Below are positions 7,828 through 16,901 of a DNA stretch of 64,000 nt, in pieces. Numbering within the stretch: position 1 is the first letter of the stretch; the number at the start of each line of letters is the position of its first letter. This stretch comes from Microvirga sp. BSC39 (GTDB taxonomy: Bacteria; Pseudomonadota; Alphaproteobacteria; Rhizobiales; Beijerinckiaceae): the NCBI RefSeq assembly GCF_000739015.1, contig NZ_JPUG01000080.1, forward strand, positions 45,727 to 109,726, given 5' to 3'. Position numbers and translations under genes: made by a program. Below the pieces are notes generated by a model. The model worked only from the letters and a program-made list of their open reading frames with translations, was not told where the DNA came from and ran no database searches.

Positions 7828-10800
7828 TCACCCCTCCACAACAATCAGCCGCTTTGCTGGCACTAGACGGGCTGACCAGCCTCCCAGGAAGTCCGGCACC
7901 TGCGCGGCTGCCATAGGCTTGGCATAGAGGTATCCCTGACCAGTAGCGCACCCCATCTCGCGTAGCCGCTGCGCCTGCCCGAGGGTCTCGACGCCCTCTG
8001 CCGTAACCTTCAAGTTCAGGCTGCGCCCGAGGCCGACCACCGCTGTCACGATAGCCTCATCGTCCGGGTCTTCCTCGATGTCCTGCACAAAGCTGCGATC
8101 CACCTTGATATGGTCAACCGGGAACTGCTTCAGGTGGGTCAACGAGGCATAGCCGGTGCCGAAGTCGTCGAGAGCGATCTGGACCCCTCGTGCGCGGAAC
8201 TTCTCCAGAGATGAGGTTACCGCGTCGGTCCCAGCATCGAGCAGGACCTTCTCGGTGATCTCAATCTCGAAGTGCTTTGGCGGAACCTTCGCAAGGTCGA
8301 GAATACGAAGGATGTCGTCGGCCAAGCCCTGCTGGCTGAACTCGACATGGGACAGATTGATCGCCACATGCCCGAAGCTCAGACCGCTCCTCAGCCAATG
8401 CCGCATGTCTGAGGCAACTTTGCCGATCAGGCGTCTTCCAACCATCGTTGCAAGCTCGGGGTCGTCAAAGATATCGCCGAAAATACTGGGTGTGAGCAGA
8501 CCTCGGGTCGGATGCTCCCAGCGCGCAAGGGCCTCAAACCCGACAATACCCTCCGTGGAGAGACAGACCTTCGGCTGGTAGAAAGGCCTGATCTGATCGA
8601 GGGAGATCGCCTCCCGCATCTCCCGTCTGAGAGTGTTTCGCTGCTCAGTCGCAGCCCGCATCTCCGGCGAGAATGTCACAACTCGGTTCCGGCCTTCTGT
8701 CTTGGCCCGATACAGCGCAAGGTCTGCATCTTTCGCCAGATCGGCAGCTTCGGCAGCATGGTTCGGGAATGCTGCAACTCCAATGCTGGCGCGGCTCGCG
8801 ATCATCTGGCCTACGTACGAAACAGGTTGGCTCAGCTTTTTCGCAACGCCTTCGGCCAGTGTGGCCGCAAGTTCCAGCGAGGAACCCGCCAGCAGCACGA
8901 CGAACTCATCGCCGCCAAGCCGGGCTACGGTGTCACAGTCTCTTGCCACGGCAGACAGCCGGGCAGCGGTTTCCTTCAGCAGAGCGTCTCCGGCATCATG
9001 GCCGAAGGAGTCGTTGACATCCTTGAAGTCGTCCAGGTCGATGACCATTAGGCTGAAGCTGGTGCCATGTTGCTTAGCGTCGGCAAGACCCTGCTCCAGC
9101 CTCTTCTGGGCCAGCATGCGGTTGGGCAGGCCTGTCAGGGGATCATGATTGGCGATCCGCCAGATTTCTTCCTCTGCCAGTTTCCGGTCTGTAATGTCGA
9201 ATGTCACACCAACAACCCGATTAGGTCCAGCCCGCTCGCCTCGGGTTCCAAGCCATAACGCCTTGCCGCCTGGAAGCATGTAGCGGAACTCCATCGTGCC
9301 GAAGCCGCTCTCCAGGACACGAGTGAGAAACTCGTCACGTAGATGTTGATCGTCAGGATGAAACCGCTCAACGAATTCTGAGATCGGCCCAGACCCAATT
9401 CCGAGCCACTCGACCGTGTGCTGCGAGCGGGTGACATGGTTCGTTGTCAGGTCCTGCTCCCAGGCGAACATCCGACCCGCCTGGAGAGCGAGGCGCAGAC
9501 GCTCCTCACTGGCGCGAAGTGCACCTTCTGCTTCTCTCCGGGCTGTGATGTCGGTGTACGTACGGACTGCGCCACCCTCAGGTAGTGGCACCGTCCTGAC
9601 TTCAAGGACAGTTCCGTTGGACCGAGTCCGCTCGTAGATGCTCGGATCGGACAAAAGGCCGCCGGTTTGTGCCGACTTCAGAAGCTCGTTGTCATGAGGA
9701 GCGATATCACCCATGCGCTTCTGGAACGCTTTTAACTCCGGAACGAGGGGGCCATTTGCCAAGAACTCAGACGGCAGATCGAGGAGGCTCAGAGCGCGCT
9801 TGTTGAACACAGTAACCTTGTCAGCGGCATCCGCCATGATCAGGCCCTGGTCCATGTTCTCCAAAGTCGCTTCAATAAGCGCCGCCTTCTTGGCAAGTTC
9901 CGCTTCGGCGCGCTTGCGGTCCGTAATGTCCTGAACCGTTCCGATCTTTCGAATGGGCTGACCATTCTCATCTAGGACATCCCGGCCAAGTGCGGCAATC
10001 CATCTCTCCTCTCCAGCCCCTGGCGGAATGATGCGGAAGTGGTCCTGATAGGTTTGTGCTCCATTGGGAGAGCGTCGGGCAAACCACCTTTTGACGCGCT
10101 CGCGGTCGTCAGGATGGACGCACGGCAGGAACGTCTCAGACGTGATCGGAGAGTCTGCTATGGTTCCAAGTATATTTCGGGCCTCTGGAGTCCACTGACG
10201 TTCACCGGTGACGAGGTCGATGTCCCAGATGCCGAGAGATGTTGCTTCAATGGCAAGCCGGAGCCTTTCCTCACTGGCCCGAAGCCTGTCCTCAGCCTGC
10301 TTCCGGTCATGAACGTCGGCTAGGGTCCCGACCCATTCTCGAACACTGCCGTCCGCATTGAGCAGCGGAACGCCTCTGGCACGGACCCAGCGGTATTCCC
10401 CGCTGATGTTGCTGAGGCGAAACTCGTTCAGCAGCAAGTGGCGATTAGCACGAGCTTGATGCCAGACGGCTGTTGCCTGCTCCCGATCATCCGGGTGAAC
10501 GGCACCCAACCAGCCATGTCCTTCGGACCGCTCGGGCTCCTGTCCGGTGAGTACCTTCCACTGAGGGGAACCGTGGATGATGGAGCCATCCGGCCTTGCG
10601 CGCCAGACAAGCGCGGTGCTCGCCTCGATCAAGGCGCGATAACGATTTTCGCTCTCAACGAGAGCCTCTTCGACTTTCTTCCACTCATGGATGTCCGTAT
10701 TGGTTCCGTACCACCACCATGCCTGCTGGTTATCATCGTACATGGGATTCCCACGAGACAGAATCCAACGATACTCGCCCGAGTGGTGGCGCTGGCGATA

Positions 10801-11562
10801 ACGACATTCATATGGCTCACCCGTTTGGAGAGAGTGCTGCCAGAGTGCTGCGACCTGCTCTCGGTCCTCGGGATGAATGAGGTCGGTCCAGTGGTTCGCC
10901 CCAGCGGTGCCGGGTTCAATCCCGGTAAACTCGTACCACCGTGTGTTCTTATGTTCGGAGCGCTTGTCCGGGCAAGCTGACCAGATCATCTGCGGCAGTG
11001 CATTCGTGAGGGCTGTCAGTTCTCTTCTTTGCTGCTCGAGGTCCTTGTTAATCCTTCTGAACTTAAGTTGGTCCACCACAGCACCCGCAAGAGCAACCAG
11101 GGTCTCTGTCTGAAATGGTGTAAGACCGCTTGGACGGGGCGTGTTGTCGAGGATGCAGATTGTGCCGAGGGGCAAGCCCTCGTCCGTCACAAGGGGAGCC
11201 CCGGCATAGAAGCGCACGTGCAGGTCGCCTGTGACCAGGGGATTACTGGAAAATCGAGGGTCCTGGGTCGTATCCGGGACGACGAACACATCTGACTGGA
11301 GGATGGCGTGGGCACAGATGGCTATCTCACGCGGGGTCTGCTGTAGCCCGTTCAAGCCGATCTCGCACTTGAACCACTGCCGCTTCTCATCGACGAGGGA
11401 GATGAAAGCAATGGGAGCATCGCAGACGTGGGCGGCAATCTTTGCGAGATTATCAAAGGCAGCTTCCGGCGCGGTATCGAGAATCTCAAAGCTTTGAAGA
11501 GCAGCTAGACGATCTAGCTCCACCCAGGAAGATGGGGCACTCCTGGTAACAGAAGGCGACAT
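7828..11562 (-). CDS. GAF-PAS(x5)-GGDEF-EAL cyclic-di-GMP signalling protein
   Basis: A 1244-residue cytoplasmic protein with no transmembrane segment. A GAF domain (about 20-165) is followed by five PAS/PAC units (about 185-300, 305-425, 430-555, 565-680, 685-795), a diguanylate cyclase domain (805-965) and an EAL phosphodiesterase domain (975-1225). The cyclase keeps the active site (RLGGDEFVVLLAG) and a classical RxxD inhibitory site (RDCD, five residues before GGDEF). The EAL domain keeps EALARWEHP and DDFGTGYASLTHLKQFP. Both activities may therefore exist, directed by the sensory domains; the signals are unknown. It is monocistronic, and its N-terminal position at 11562 has a poor Shine-Dalgarno. 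Confidence 0.93.
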   Translation of the reverse strand: MSPSVTRSAPSSWVELDRLAALQSFEILDTAPEAAFDNLAKIAAHVCDAPIAFISLVDEKRQWFKCEIGLNGLQQTPREIAICAHAILQSDVFVVPDTTQDPRFSSNPLVTGDLHVRFYAGAPLVTDEGLPLGTICILDNTPRPSGLTPFQTETLVALAGAVVDQLKFRRINKDLEQQRRELTALTNALPQMIWSACPDKRSEHKNTRWYEFTGIEPGTAGANHWTDLIHPEDREQVAALWQHSLQTGEPYECRYRQRHHSGEYRWILSRGNPMYDDNQQAWWWYGTNTDIHEWKKVEEALVESENRYRALIEASTALVWRARPDGSIIHGSPQWKVLTGQEPERSEGHGWLGAVHPDDREQATAVWHQARANRHLLLNEFRLSNISGEYRWVRARGVPLLNADGSVREWVGTLADVHDRKQAEDRLRASEERLRLAIEATSLGIWDIDLVTGERQWTPEARNILGTIADSPITSETFLPCVHPDDRERVKRWFARRSPNGAQTYQDHFRIIPPGAGEERWIAALGRDVLDENGQPIRKIGTVQDITDRKRAEAELAKKAALIEATLENMDQGLIMADAADKVTVFNKRALSLLDLPSEFLANGPLVPELKAFQKRMGDIAPHDNELLKSAQTGGLLSDPSIYERTRSNGTVLEVRTVPLPEGGAVRTYTDITARREAEGALRASEERLRLALQAGRMFAWEQDLTTNHVTRSQHTVEWLGIGSGPISEFVERFHPDDQHLRDEFLTRVLESGFGTMEFRYMLPGGKALWLGTRGERAGPNRVVGVTFDITDRKLAEEEIWRIANHDPLTGLPNRMLAQKRLEQGLADAKQHGTSFSLMVIDLDDFKDVNDSFGHDAGDALLKETAARLSAVARDCDTVARLGGDEFVVLLAGSSLELAATLAEGVAKKLSQPVSYVGQMIASRASIGVAAFPNHAAEAADLAKDADLALYRAKTEGRNRVVTFSPEMRAATEQRNTLRREMREAISLDQIRPFYQPKVCLSTEGIVGFEALARWEHPTRGLLTPSIFGDIFDDPELATMVGRRLIGKVASDMRHWLRSGLSFGHVAINLSHVEFSQQGLADDILRILDLAKVPPKHFEIEITEKVLLDAGTDAVTSSLEKFRARGVQIALDDFGTGYASLTHLKQFPVDHIKVDRSFVQDIEEDPDDEAIVTAVVGLGRSLNLKVTAEGVETLGQAQRLREMGCATGQGYLYAKPMAAAQVPDFLGGWSARLVPAKRLIVVEG

Positions 11563-11837
11563 GAGCGTTTACCCAACCGAACAAAGTTGCTCTTACTTTG
11601 ATTGGCATGATACTTTGAAATCCTGAACGGCTGACTAAGGAAATGCCGCAGTTGCGAAAGGTGCTTCAGGGGATGTTCTGTAGGCGAAAGCTGCAAATTG
11701 GATTATCAAAACGGTGGTTTGAGAGGAGAGCGGCCGTCTCGCTCGGAAATGGGATGCCAAACTTAGGTCTTCTATGTCAGATATGGTCGCATATCGCATC
11801 AGACGCCACCGAGTAATAGTTGCGTTAACGCTCGTTC

Positions 11838-12146
11838 GTGAGAGTCTCGATCCATCTGAGGCCATCACGGAGCCTGCCATTGGTACCATTTCCCGCAAAC
11901 CGAGTTCTCCGCCCCCGCTCCGTTTCGGGCTGGCCATTGGGCATCGCCATCTATCTCGACACCCAGTATCCAAACTTCCTTTCCACGCTCCTTCTTGGAT
12001 CGTTCCTCCAAAGGCAGGTTATTTTCGCAGCTTTGGCTGCCCTGGATCGAGATGGTCCTGAAAACGTCGCGTCCCGCCTTCAGTCCCTCAATCCTGTCGA
12101 TGACCAGATCGCCAGAGTCCGCACGAGTGGATTGCCCGCACCTTGA
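11838..12146 (+). pseudogene. Possible N-terminal fragment preceding the J-domain gene
   Basis: This frame contains a protein-like stretch (WPLGIAIYLDTQYPNFLSTL, then QRQVIFAALAALDRDGPE) and ends in a TGA that overlaps the ATG of the next gene (TTGATGA, 12143-12149). It may be the displaced N-terminus of that gene after a frameshift, a coupled small gene, or chance. The first 30 residues look non-coding, so any true start is uncertain. Confidence 0.3.
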
Positions 12147-13252
12147 TGACCATCACGCGAGGGCGCGAGTTCATTCAGGGCGTGTTCGGTGAGGTCCCCG
12201 GTGGATTTCCCGGCGTGCTCACTCGGATCGGGCCTGATCCGCTTCCTGATCCTGGCCTCTACCTCATCCTGTTCAAAATGTTCGCCTCTCCGCAACACCG
12301 CGTCAGACGGGATGTTCTTCGGCAACACGGTGGGCCAACTACCGCGACCCAGATCAGGATCATTCACCGGCTCGATCCTGTCCTGGTACACAAGAACGTT
12401 CTGGAGCGCCTCCAAAGCGCCTCCGAGGCTGAGGATGCCAACGCGGCTCTTGCCCTCATCCGGAACACCGCATTGTCGGCCACGGAGGACGCAATCCGCC
12501 AGGCCATTGAGAACCTGGGGGATAAGATTGATCTTGCGACCTTCCTTAACCGCTGGCTCGCGAAGATGGACCGTCCTCCTGCCCGCCCGCTGGTCCCCGA
12601 GAACGATCCGGAGGTTGCGGTGATGACTTCCGGGGAGGCGATGGCGTCGCTCGGACGACGGTTCCGCAACTGTGCGACAACAAGGGTCGTGTACGCTGCC
12701 GTAGGTTTTGAGGTCCTACTCGAATGGAAACCCTCTCCTGGGCTCGTCGCGCAATGCCATCGCCTGACTGATGGCGGATGGGTCCTTACTGACATTCATG
12801 CCAAAGCAAACGGACGGGTGGACCCCGTCACCGCAGCAGCGTTTCGGAGCAAGTTGGCCAGTTGTGGCATTCCAGCTTTGTCTCCAGGGAGTATGCATCC
12901 CCGCACCAGCGGCATCCTGAGCCTTCTTGGAGTCGGGCACGGCGGCCTCGGAGCCAATCTCGGCTTCGAAGATGACAACGATCTCGATGAACTTGGGAGC
13001 GACTTGGAGGCATCGAGGCGGTTCGCAAAGGCAAATGCTTCAGAGCGGGGCGAAGCGCGTGGTCACCCTGTCTTCCGCCGTGTAGGTTTGGACCAGGATT
13101 GCCCACGGTGGATTGCAGAACTGGTTCGCCAGGAATCTCGCAAGCGGCTGCACCCGGATGCCAAACCTTCCCACCTGAAGGACGAGGCAACAAGCCGATT
13201 CTTGGAGATGGAAAGGACGTTTGGCGAAATATGGAAGATGCGCGGGTTCTAA
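12146..13252 (+). CDS. Uncharacterised protein with C-terminal J-domain-like region
   Basis: A 368-residue soluble protein of unknown function. Residues about 305-368 resemble a DnaJ J-domain: RRVGLDQDCPRWIAELV as helix I, QESRKRLHPD with the HPD tripeptide, then ATSRFLEMERTFGEIW and a terminal RG. A J-domain would recruit an Hsp70 (DnaK). The middle (MASLGRRFRNC, then VLLEWKPSPG and GGWVLTDIHAKANG) may form a beta-rich domain I do not recognise. The start ATG at 12146 overlaps the stop of the preceding frame; a TTG at 12143 adds one residue. The true N-terminus may lie upstream if 11838-12146 is frameshifted. Confidence 0.6.
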   Translation: MTITRGREFIQGVFGEVPGGFPGVLTRIGPDPLPDPGLYLILFKMFASPQHRVRRDVLRQHGGPTTATQIRIIHRLDPVLVHKNVLERLQSASEAEDANAALALIRNTALSATEDAIRQAIENLGDKIDLATFLNRWLAKMDRPPARPLVPENDPEVAVMTSGEAMASLGRRFRNCATTRVVYAAVGFEVLLEWKPSPGLVAQCHRLTDGGWVLTDIHAKANGRVDPVTAAAFRSKLASCGIPALSPGSMHPRTSGILSLLGVGHGGLGANLGFEDDNDLDELGSDLEASRRFAKANASERGEARGHPVFRRVGLDQDCPRWIAELVRQESRKRLHPDAKPSHLKDEATSRFLEMERTFGEIWKMRGF

Positions 13253-13303
13253 GGCCGTGATCCATCCGACGAATATCAGAAGTCAGGATTCATGCTAAGC
13301 GGC

Positions 13304-13618
13304 TCAGCGGTTCGAGAGGCAATACGACCCGCTCGAATGATATCCGCTCGGACAGGAGCCAGTCTTCGGGATAGCATGGCGGGCATTGCGATACCCTAGA
13401 CAGTAATCGCCTGACGAGTGATACCCGCTGGGGCATGTGCCGATCTTGGAAAGAGCAGGTCTCGGATCAGACGACGAGGGGATACATGCTCCGCCACTGG
13501 TGTGATAGCCGGAAGGACAGGTGCCCACCTTAGGCACGGCCTGCGCCACAGCGAGGGATGGCAGAACCAAGCAGACTGTTACGAGAAAAAATGATCTGCG
13601 CCCTGACCTCACGGTCAT
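13304..13618 (-). CDS. Small secreted Cys-rich repeat protein
   Basis: A 104-residue protein with a Sec signal peptide (hydrophobic FFLVTVCLVLPSLAVAQA, cleavage after AQA). Three tandem units of about 25 residues follow, each built on CPSGYHxSGxxC: CPSGYHTSGGAC, CPSGYHSSGDYC and CPSGYHSSGSYC. Each unit holds one Cys pair, presumably disulfide-bonded in the periplasm. The function is unknown. It is convergent with the J-domain gene and divergent from the small gene at 13684. Confidence 0.7.
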   Translation of the reverse strand: MTVRSGRRSFFLVTVCLVLPSLAVAQAVPKVGTCPSGYHTSGGACIPSSSDPRPALSKIGTCPSGYHSSGDYCLGYRNARHAIPKTGSCPSGYHSSGSYCLSNR

Positions 13619-13683
13619 TCCTCCGACGAAATCCCGCCTGTAGTAGAGATAAATACCTCGAACACAAAATCGAGGTTCCTGAA

Positions 13684-14013
13684 ATGCGCTATTATGAATT
13701 TGCCCGGCAAGCCGCCCCCATCCACTGGGTTCCTAACCTAGAAGCTTCAGCCGGTTTGAAGGCCGGCTTCGTCGATGATGCCCGTCGCGCCGCGACACCG
13801 TACGTTATCGATTGTCCAGGTCTCACAAGGGCAGCGATGGGCGATGACAAATTCGAAGATGTATTTCGGGAGGCGAGAGATTGGTGTCGCACTCATTGCA
13901 CAGCCGATCATGAGATCGAGGCGATGCGAGATGGCCAGGGATGTCTGACGGGCTATAGGTTTCGGTTCGCCAGCGGGGGCGACGCGACCCTGTTCAAAAC
14001 GTCGTTTTGCTGA
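13684..14013 (+). CDS. Hypothetical protein (109 aa)
   Basis: A soluble 109-residue protein starting MRYYEFARQAAPIHW at the ATG at 13684. The longer in-frame extension to 13558 is antisense to the Cys-rich gene and is left out. It ends SGGDATLFKTSFC. No family is recognised; three Cys lie in the second half. Its stop codon sits in the loop of a perfect 16-bp hairpin that should end transcription on both strands. Confidence 0.5.
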   Translation: MRYYEFARQAAPIHWVPNLEASAGLKAGFVDDARRAATPYVIDCPGLTRAAMGDDKFEDVFREARDWCRTHCTADHEIEAMRDGQGCLTGYRFRFASGGDATLFKTSFC

Positions 14014-14030
14014 CAAACGACGTTTTGAAC
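13992..14030. terminator. Perfect 16-bp hairpin, probable bidirectional terminator
   Basis: Arms GTTCAAAACGTCGTTT (13992-14007) and AAACGACGTTTTGAAC (14015-14030) pair perfectly around a 7-base loop that contains the TGA stop of the upstream gene (14011-14013). It lies between two convergent genes. There is no long U-tract outside the stem, but the stem itself ends in A/T-rich sequence. Confidence 0.65.
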
Positions 14031-14069
14031 GCCCTCATGGGCAACCTATTGGTAGCCAATCGTCCATTA

Positions 14070-14300
14070 TCAATCAGCAAGTTCCACTTCCATGGAGACC
14101 ATGCAGTCCCACAATTCCAAAATTCGTTTTGGGTCTTGAATCCCGAAAAGCTCCTCCAGGCTCATGCCGATGTCGATGCCGAAATTGAGCAGGCGAGCGC
14201 GATCCGTCTCAAAGACATCTTCATCGGCCCATTCAGGATGAGCCTCGATCAGGACCTGCATCATGCGCCAGAACCGATGCGCATTCGAGCGACCAAACAT
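14070..14300 (-). CDS. Hypothetical acidic protein (76 aa)
   Basis: A 76-residue acidic, mostly helical protein (starting MFGRSNAHRFWRMM, with PEWADEDVFETDRARLL and ending MVSMEVELAD). A strong Shine-Dalgarno AAGGAGG sits 6-7 bases before the ATG, which supports it as a real gene. No family is recognised. It is convergent with the 109-residue gene across the hairpin at 13992-14030. Confidence 0.6.
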   Translation of the reverse strand: MFGRSNAHRFWRMMQVLIEAHPEWADEDVFETDRARLLNFGIDIGMSLEELFGIQDPKRILELWDCMVSMEVELAD

Positions 14301-14559
14301 GTGGGTCCTCCTTGGCGGGCGGGCAGCCTTCCGGATACATGACGAAAGTTTAGAACGAATAAAGGACTGGATTTTCTCACCGTAGGGGGTGTTGTTTCAT
14401 GAAATTCGATCTTGCAATACTGTGCTGGATGGCATAGGTGCGGTTCAGATCACAGGTATCTGTTGTGCTGCACGAGCCGTTCCTGCTGATCTTTTGGAAC
14501 ATTATTCTGTTCTGCCTACCCTTGAAAATAATTCTCGTGTAGCCGAGGACAAGAAAACC

Positions 14560-15102
14560 ATGAGCGAGAGCACAACCTCTCCGAACTACATTGAACTCTC
14601 TGCTGACATCGTGTCAGCTTACGTCAGCAACAACTCGGTTCCCGCCGCTGACCTACCCTCATTGCTTCAGTCCGTCTACGCAGCCCTAACGAAGACCGCA
14701 CAGGGTCAGCAGACCGAGCCCCAGGCTGAATTGGTTCCTGCTGTCGCAGTGAAGAAGTCCGTCACTCCGGATTACATCATCTGCCTGGAGGATGGGAAGA
14801 AGTTCAAGTCGCTCAAGCGCCACCTGCGCTCCACCTACGACATGACGCCCGAGCAGTACCGCGCCAAGTGGAACCTCCCAGCCGATTACCCAATGGTTGC
14901 GCCGAACTATGCCAAGGCTCGGTCCGAGCTTGCTAGGAGCATGGGGCTGGGTCAGCAGCGCAAGAAGGCCAAGCCTCCGGTGGAGGCTGTTGCTAATGAT
15001 GCCGCTCCCGCTAAGCCGAAGCGGGCTGCCGCTAAGACCGCTGCGACATCCGAGGAAGTGACTGCACCGGCTAAGGAACGCCGGACAAAGAAGGCTGCAT
15101 AG
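14560..15102 (+). CDS. MucR/Ros family transcriptional regulator
   Basis: A 180-residue MucR protein. The Ros/MucR zinc-finger region is clear at about residues 65-120: TPDYIICLEDGKKFKSLKRH, then YDMTPEQYRAKWNLPADYPM and VAPNYAKARSELARSMGLG. The C-terminus is an unusually long Ala/Lys/Pro-rich tail (PKPKRAAAK type) that may add DNA affinity. MucR proteins are global regulators of exopolysaccharide, motility and host interaction in Hyphomicrobiales. I start at the ATG at 14560 (MSESTTSPNY); the open frame upstream is not family-like. A terminator follows at 15154. Confidence 0.9.
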   Translation: MSESTTSPNYIELSADIVSAYVSNNSVPAADLPSLLQSVYAALTKTAQGQQTEPQAELVPAVAVKKSVTPDYIICLEDGKKFKSLKRHLRSTYDMTPEQYRAKWNLPADYPMVAPNYAKARSELARSMGLGQQRKKAKPPVEAVANDAAPAKPKRAAAKTAATSEEVTAPAKERRTKKAA

Positions 15103-15153
15103 TTCATCCTTCTGATCTGGATCGGCCATAGTCGCGCAGATGCTGCCTGCTAC

Positions 15154-15180
15154 ACCCGGTGCTACCAAGCGCCGGGTTTT
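15154..15180 (+). terminator. Rho-independent terminator after mucR-like gene
   Basis: Stem CCCGGTGC (15155-15162) pairs with GCGCCGGG (15169-15176), with one G-U pair, around the loop TACCAA. It is followed by TTTT, 52 bases after the MucR stop. Confidence 0.75.
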
Positions 15181-15306
15181 CTATGCCTCTCTCTACGCTG
15201 CTATTCATGGGCTGCGGCTGCTATGTCGCTCCTTGTGTGCGGATGACTTTAAGAACCTGTTTACCATGATTGCTCATCGTATTGGCTCCGCGACTGGAGC
15301 CTTGCC

Positions 15307-15978
15307 ATGGATCATGTTGATCAGGCCCTTTCCACCCATCCTGATTGGAGCATCGGCACCCGACGAAGGGCTCTGAAGGCAGCGCTGATCGGCACAGCGT
15401 TTGTGGCACTTGCAAGCGCTGCCTCTGCCGAGAGCTTGCTTCCGGTGCGAGCAAATGGCCCCATCCAAGTGATTGGTCCCGCAGGCCCGACTTATGCCTG
15501 GGTTAGGTTCTGCAAGTTCCACCCCCACGAATGTCGGGTCGATCTCACGCAGCCTGCGCACATCTCCCTTACCCCTAACACCTGGGCGGCTCTCACCCAG
15601 GTGAATGAGCAAGTAAACTCGTCGATCCTAGCCGTCACAGACCAGGATCATTGGGGTGTTATTGACCGATGGGACTATCCGGAAGATGGGCTCGGCGATT
15701 GCGAGGACATCCAGCTTCTGAAGCGCAAGCTACTGGTCCAGGCCGGGCTGCCGCACCGCGCCCTACGGATGGCAGCCGTCATCGACGATCAGGGGCAGGG
15801 TCATGCCGTGCTCATGGTCCTCACAGACCAGGGCGATCTCATTCTCGACAACAAGCGTAACGCGATCCTGCCCTGGCGGCGGACCGGCTATACCTTCATC
15901 AAGCGGGAGGGCACCAACGGCAAAGCCTGGGTCGCTCTCGGAGATCAGCCTGCACCAGTTGTCACAGCCAACCGTTAG
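15307..15978 (+). CDS. Periplasmic transglutaminase-like cysteine peptidase (BTLCP)
   Basis: A 223-residue protein. An N-terminal signal segment contains RRR and a hydrophobic core ending in SAASAES. The papain-like BTLCP domain then shows the catalytic triad: Cys in DGLGDCEDIQLLKRKLL, His in QGHAVLMVLTD and Asp in LILDNKRN. An Asp/Glu cluster near the Cys may bind Ca2+, as in the LapG relatives. Members of this family cleave cell-surface adhesins or are of unknown role in alphaproteobacteria. The neighbours give no obvious substrate. Confidence 0.85.
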   Translation: MDHVDQALSTHPDWSIGTRRRALKAALIGTAFVALASAASAESLLPVRANGPIQVIGPAGPTYAWVRFCKFHPHECRVDLTQPAHISLTPNTWAALTQVNEQVNSSILAVTDQDHWGVIDRWDYPEDGLGDCEDIQLLKRKLLVQAGLPHRALRMAAVIDDQGQGHAVLMVLTDQGDLILDNKRNAILPWRRTGYTFIKREGTNGKAWVALGDQPAPVVTANR

Positions 15979-16021
15979 ATCGGGCCGGATGTGGCAAAGA
16001 AATGCCTGACCATGCGGGTGT

Positions 16022-16519
16022 GGTGAAGCGGACCTGGCACTCCGGTTAGTTCGCCCCGAGGCCGGCAACCTCACCGTGCGACGGGTCGGCGCAATGGCGC
16101 ATGCACTCTATGGATCGGCGGACTATCTGAAGCGCCACCCAGCACCAGCGAATGACCCGCTCGGGGGACGCGCTGTGATCGTCTGGGATGAGGCTTACGC
16201 GAACCTGCCCGCGGCGCGATGGCCGGCAAAGGCTTGGCCCAGCGCTCCAGTTGCGCTCACAGTGTCAAGCTTATCCACTCACCTCGCCGCGGCACGCGCC
16301 GGTCTCGGGCTTGCAGTGCTGCCTTGCTTCCTGACCTCGGATGAGCCGACGCTGATCGAGGTGCTGCCGCCGTCTAGGGTGCTCGTCGAGGACCTCTGGC
16401 TCGTGACGCACGCCAACCTTGCTCACTCTGCCCGGGTACGCACAGTGAGTGACTTCGTTGCAAGAACGATTGCGAGCGCTGCCTCCGCCCTTGAGAACCG
16501 TTATCCGGCAACCGACTGA
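16022..16519 (+). pseudogene. LysR regulator, C-terminal fragment
   Basis: The frame opens at about 16022 with GEADLALRLVRPEAGN, the typical mid-effector-domain motif, and continues through VRRVGAMAHALYGSADYL and AAARAGLGLAVLPCFL to a normal LysR-type end. The DNA-binding domain and half of the effector domain are absent, and no start is present at the boundary. A remnant abutting the BTLCP gene on one side and an IS3 fragment on the other points to an insertion/deletion junction near 16000. Confidence 0.75.
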
Positions 16520-16539
16520 CTGATCCCACACAAGCTCTA

Positions 16540-16785
16540 ACCCTGCTTAAGCAGAACTTCACGGCCGAAGGCATGAACCAGAAATGGAACGCGGATATCT
16601 CGTCCGTGTGGACGAACGAGAGTTGGCTGTATTTGGCTGTGATCCTCGAAATGTTTGCTCGGCGGGTGATTTGGCTGGGCGGTCAGCGAGCGCCTGCACA
16701 GCGACGCGGCCACTGCGTCCTGTCACAGCCTGGCGCGCCAAGCGAAATCGGTCTCGTTAACCAGTTCCTCGGGCTTGCGGCCTGA
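16540..16785 (+). pseudogene. IS3 family transposase (orfB) fragment
   Basis: A short integrase-core piece reads NQKWNADISSVWTNESWLYL then AVILEMFARRVIW, matching the first-Asp region of IS3-type orfB (NxxWxxDIT..WT..GWLYLAV). After RRVIW the frame shifts, so ERLHSDAATAS reads in another phase. The rest of the transposase is missing. It directly follows the LysR fragment. Confidence 0.7.
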
Positions 16786-16901
16786 ATGATCCGTTTGACA
16801 AGGTTCGCTTTGACCTTTTCAGGTTAATGCAACAAAGCCGATTAATCCGCTAGATCACCGAATTCAGTATTGATGGTGCAGATCAACCACGCCAGTACTC
16901 A

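Noticed and set aside
15307..15978. LapD-LapG type adhesin release system with the cyclic-di-GMP protein and RTX protein
   Set aside because: The GGDEF-EAL protein has no membrane or periplasmic domain as in LapD, and the RTX protein is far away and has no LapG cleavage site that I can identify.
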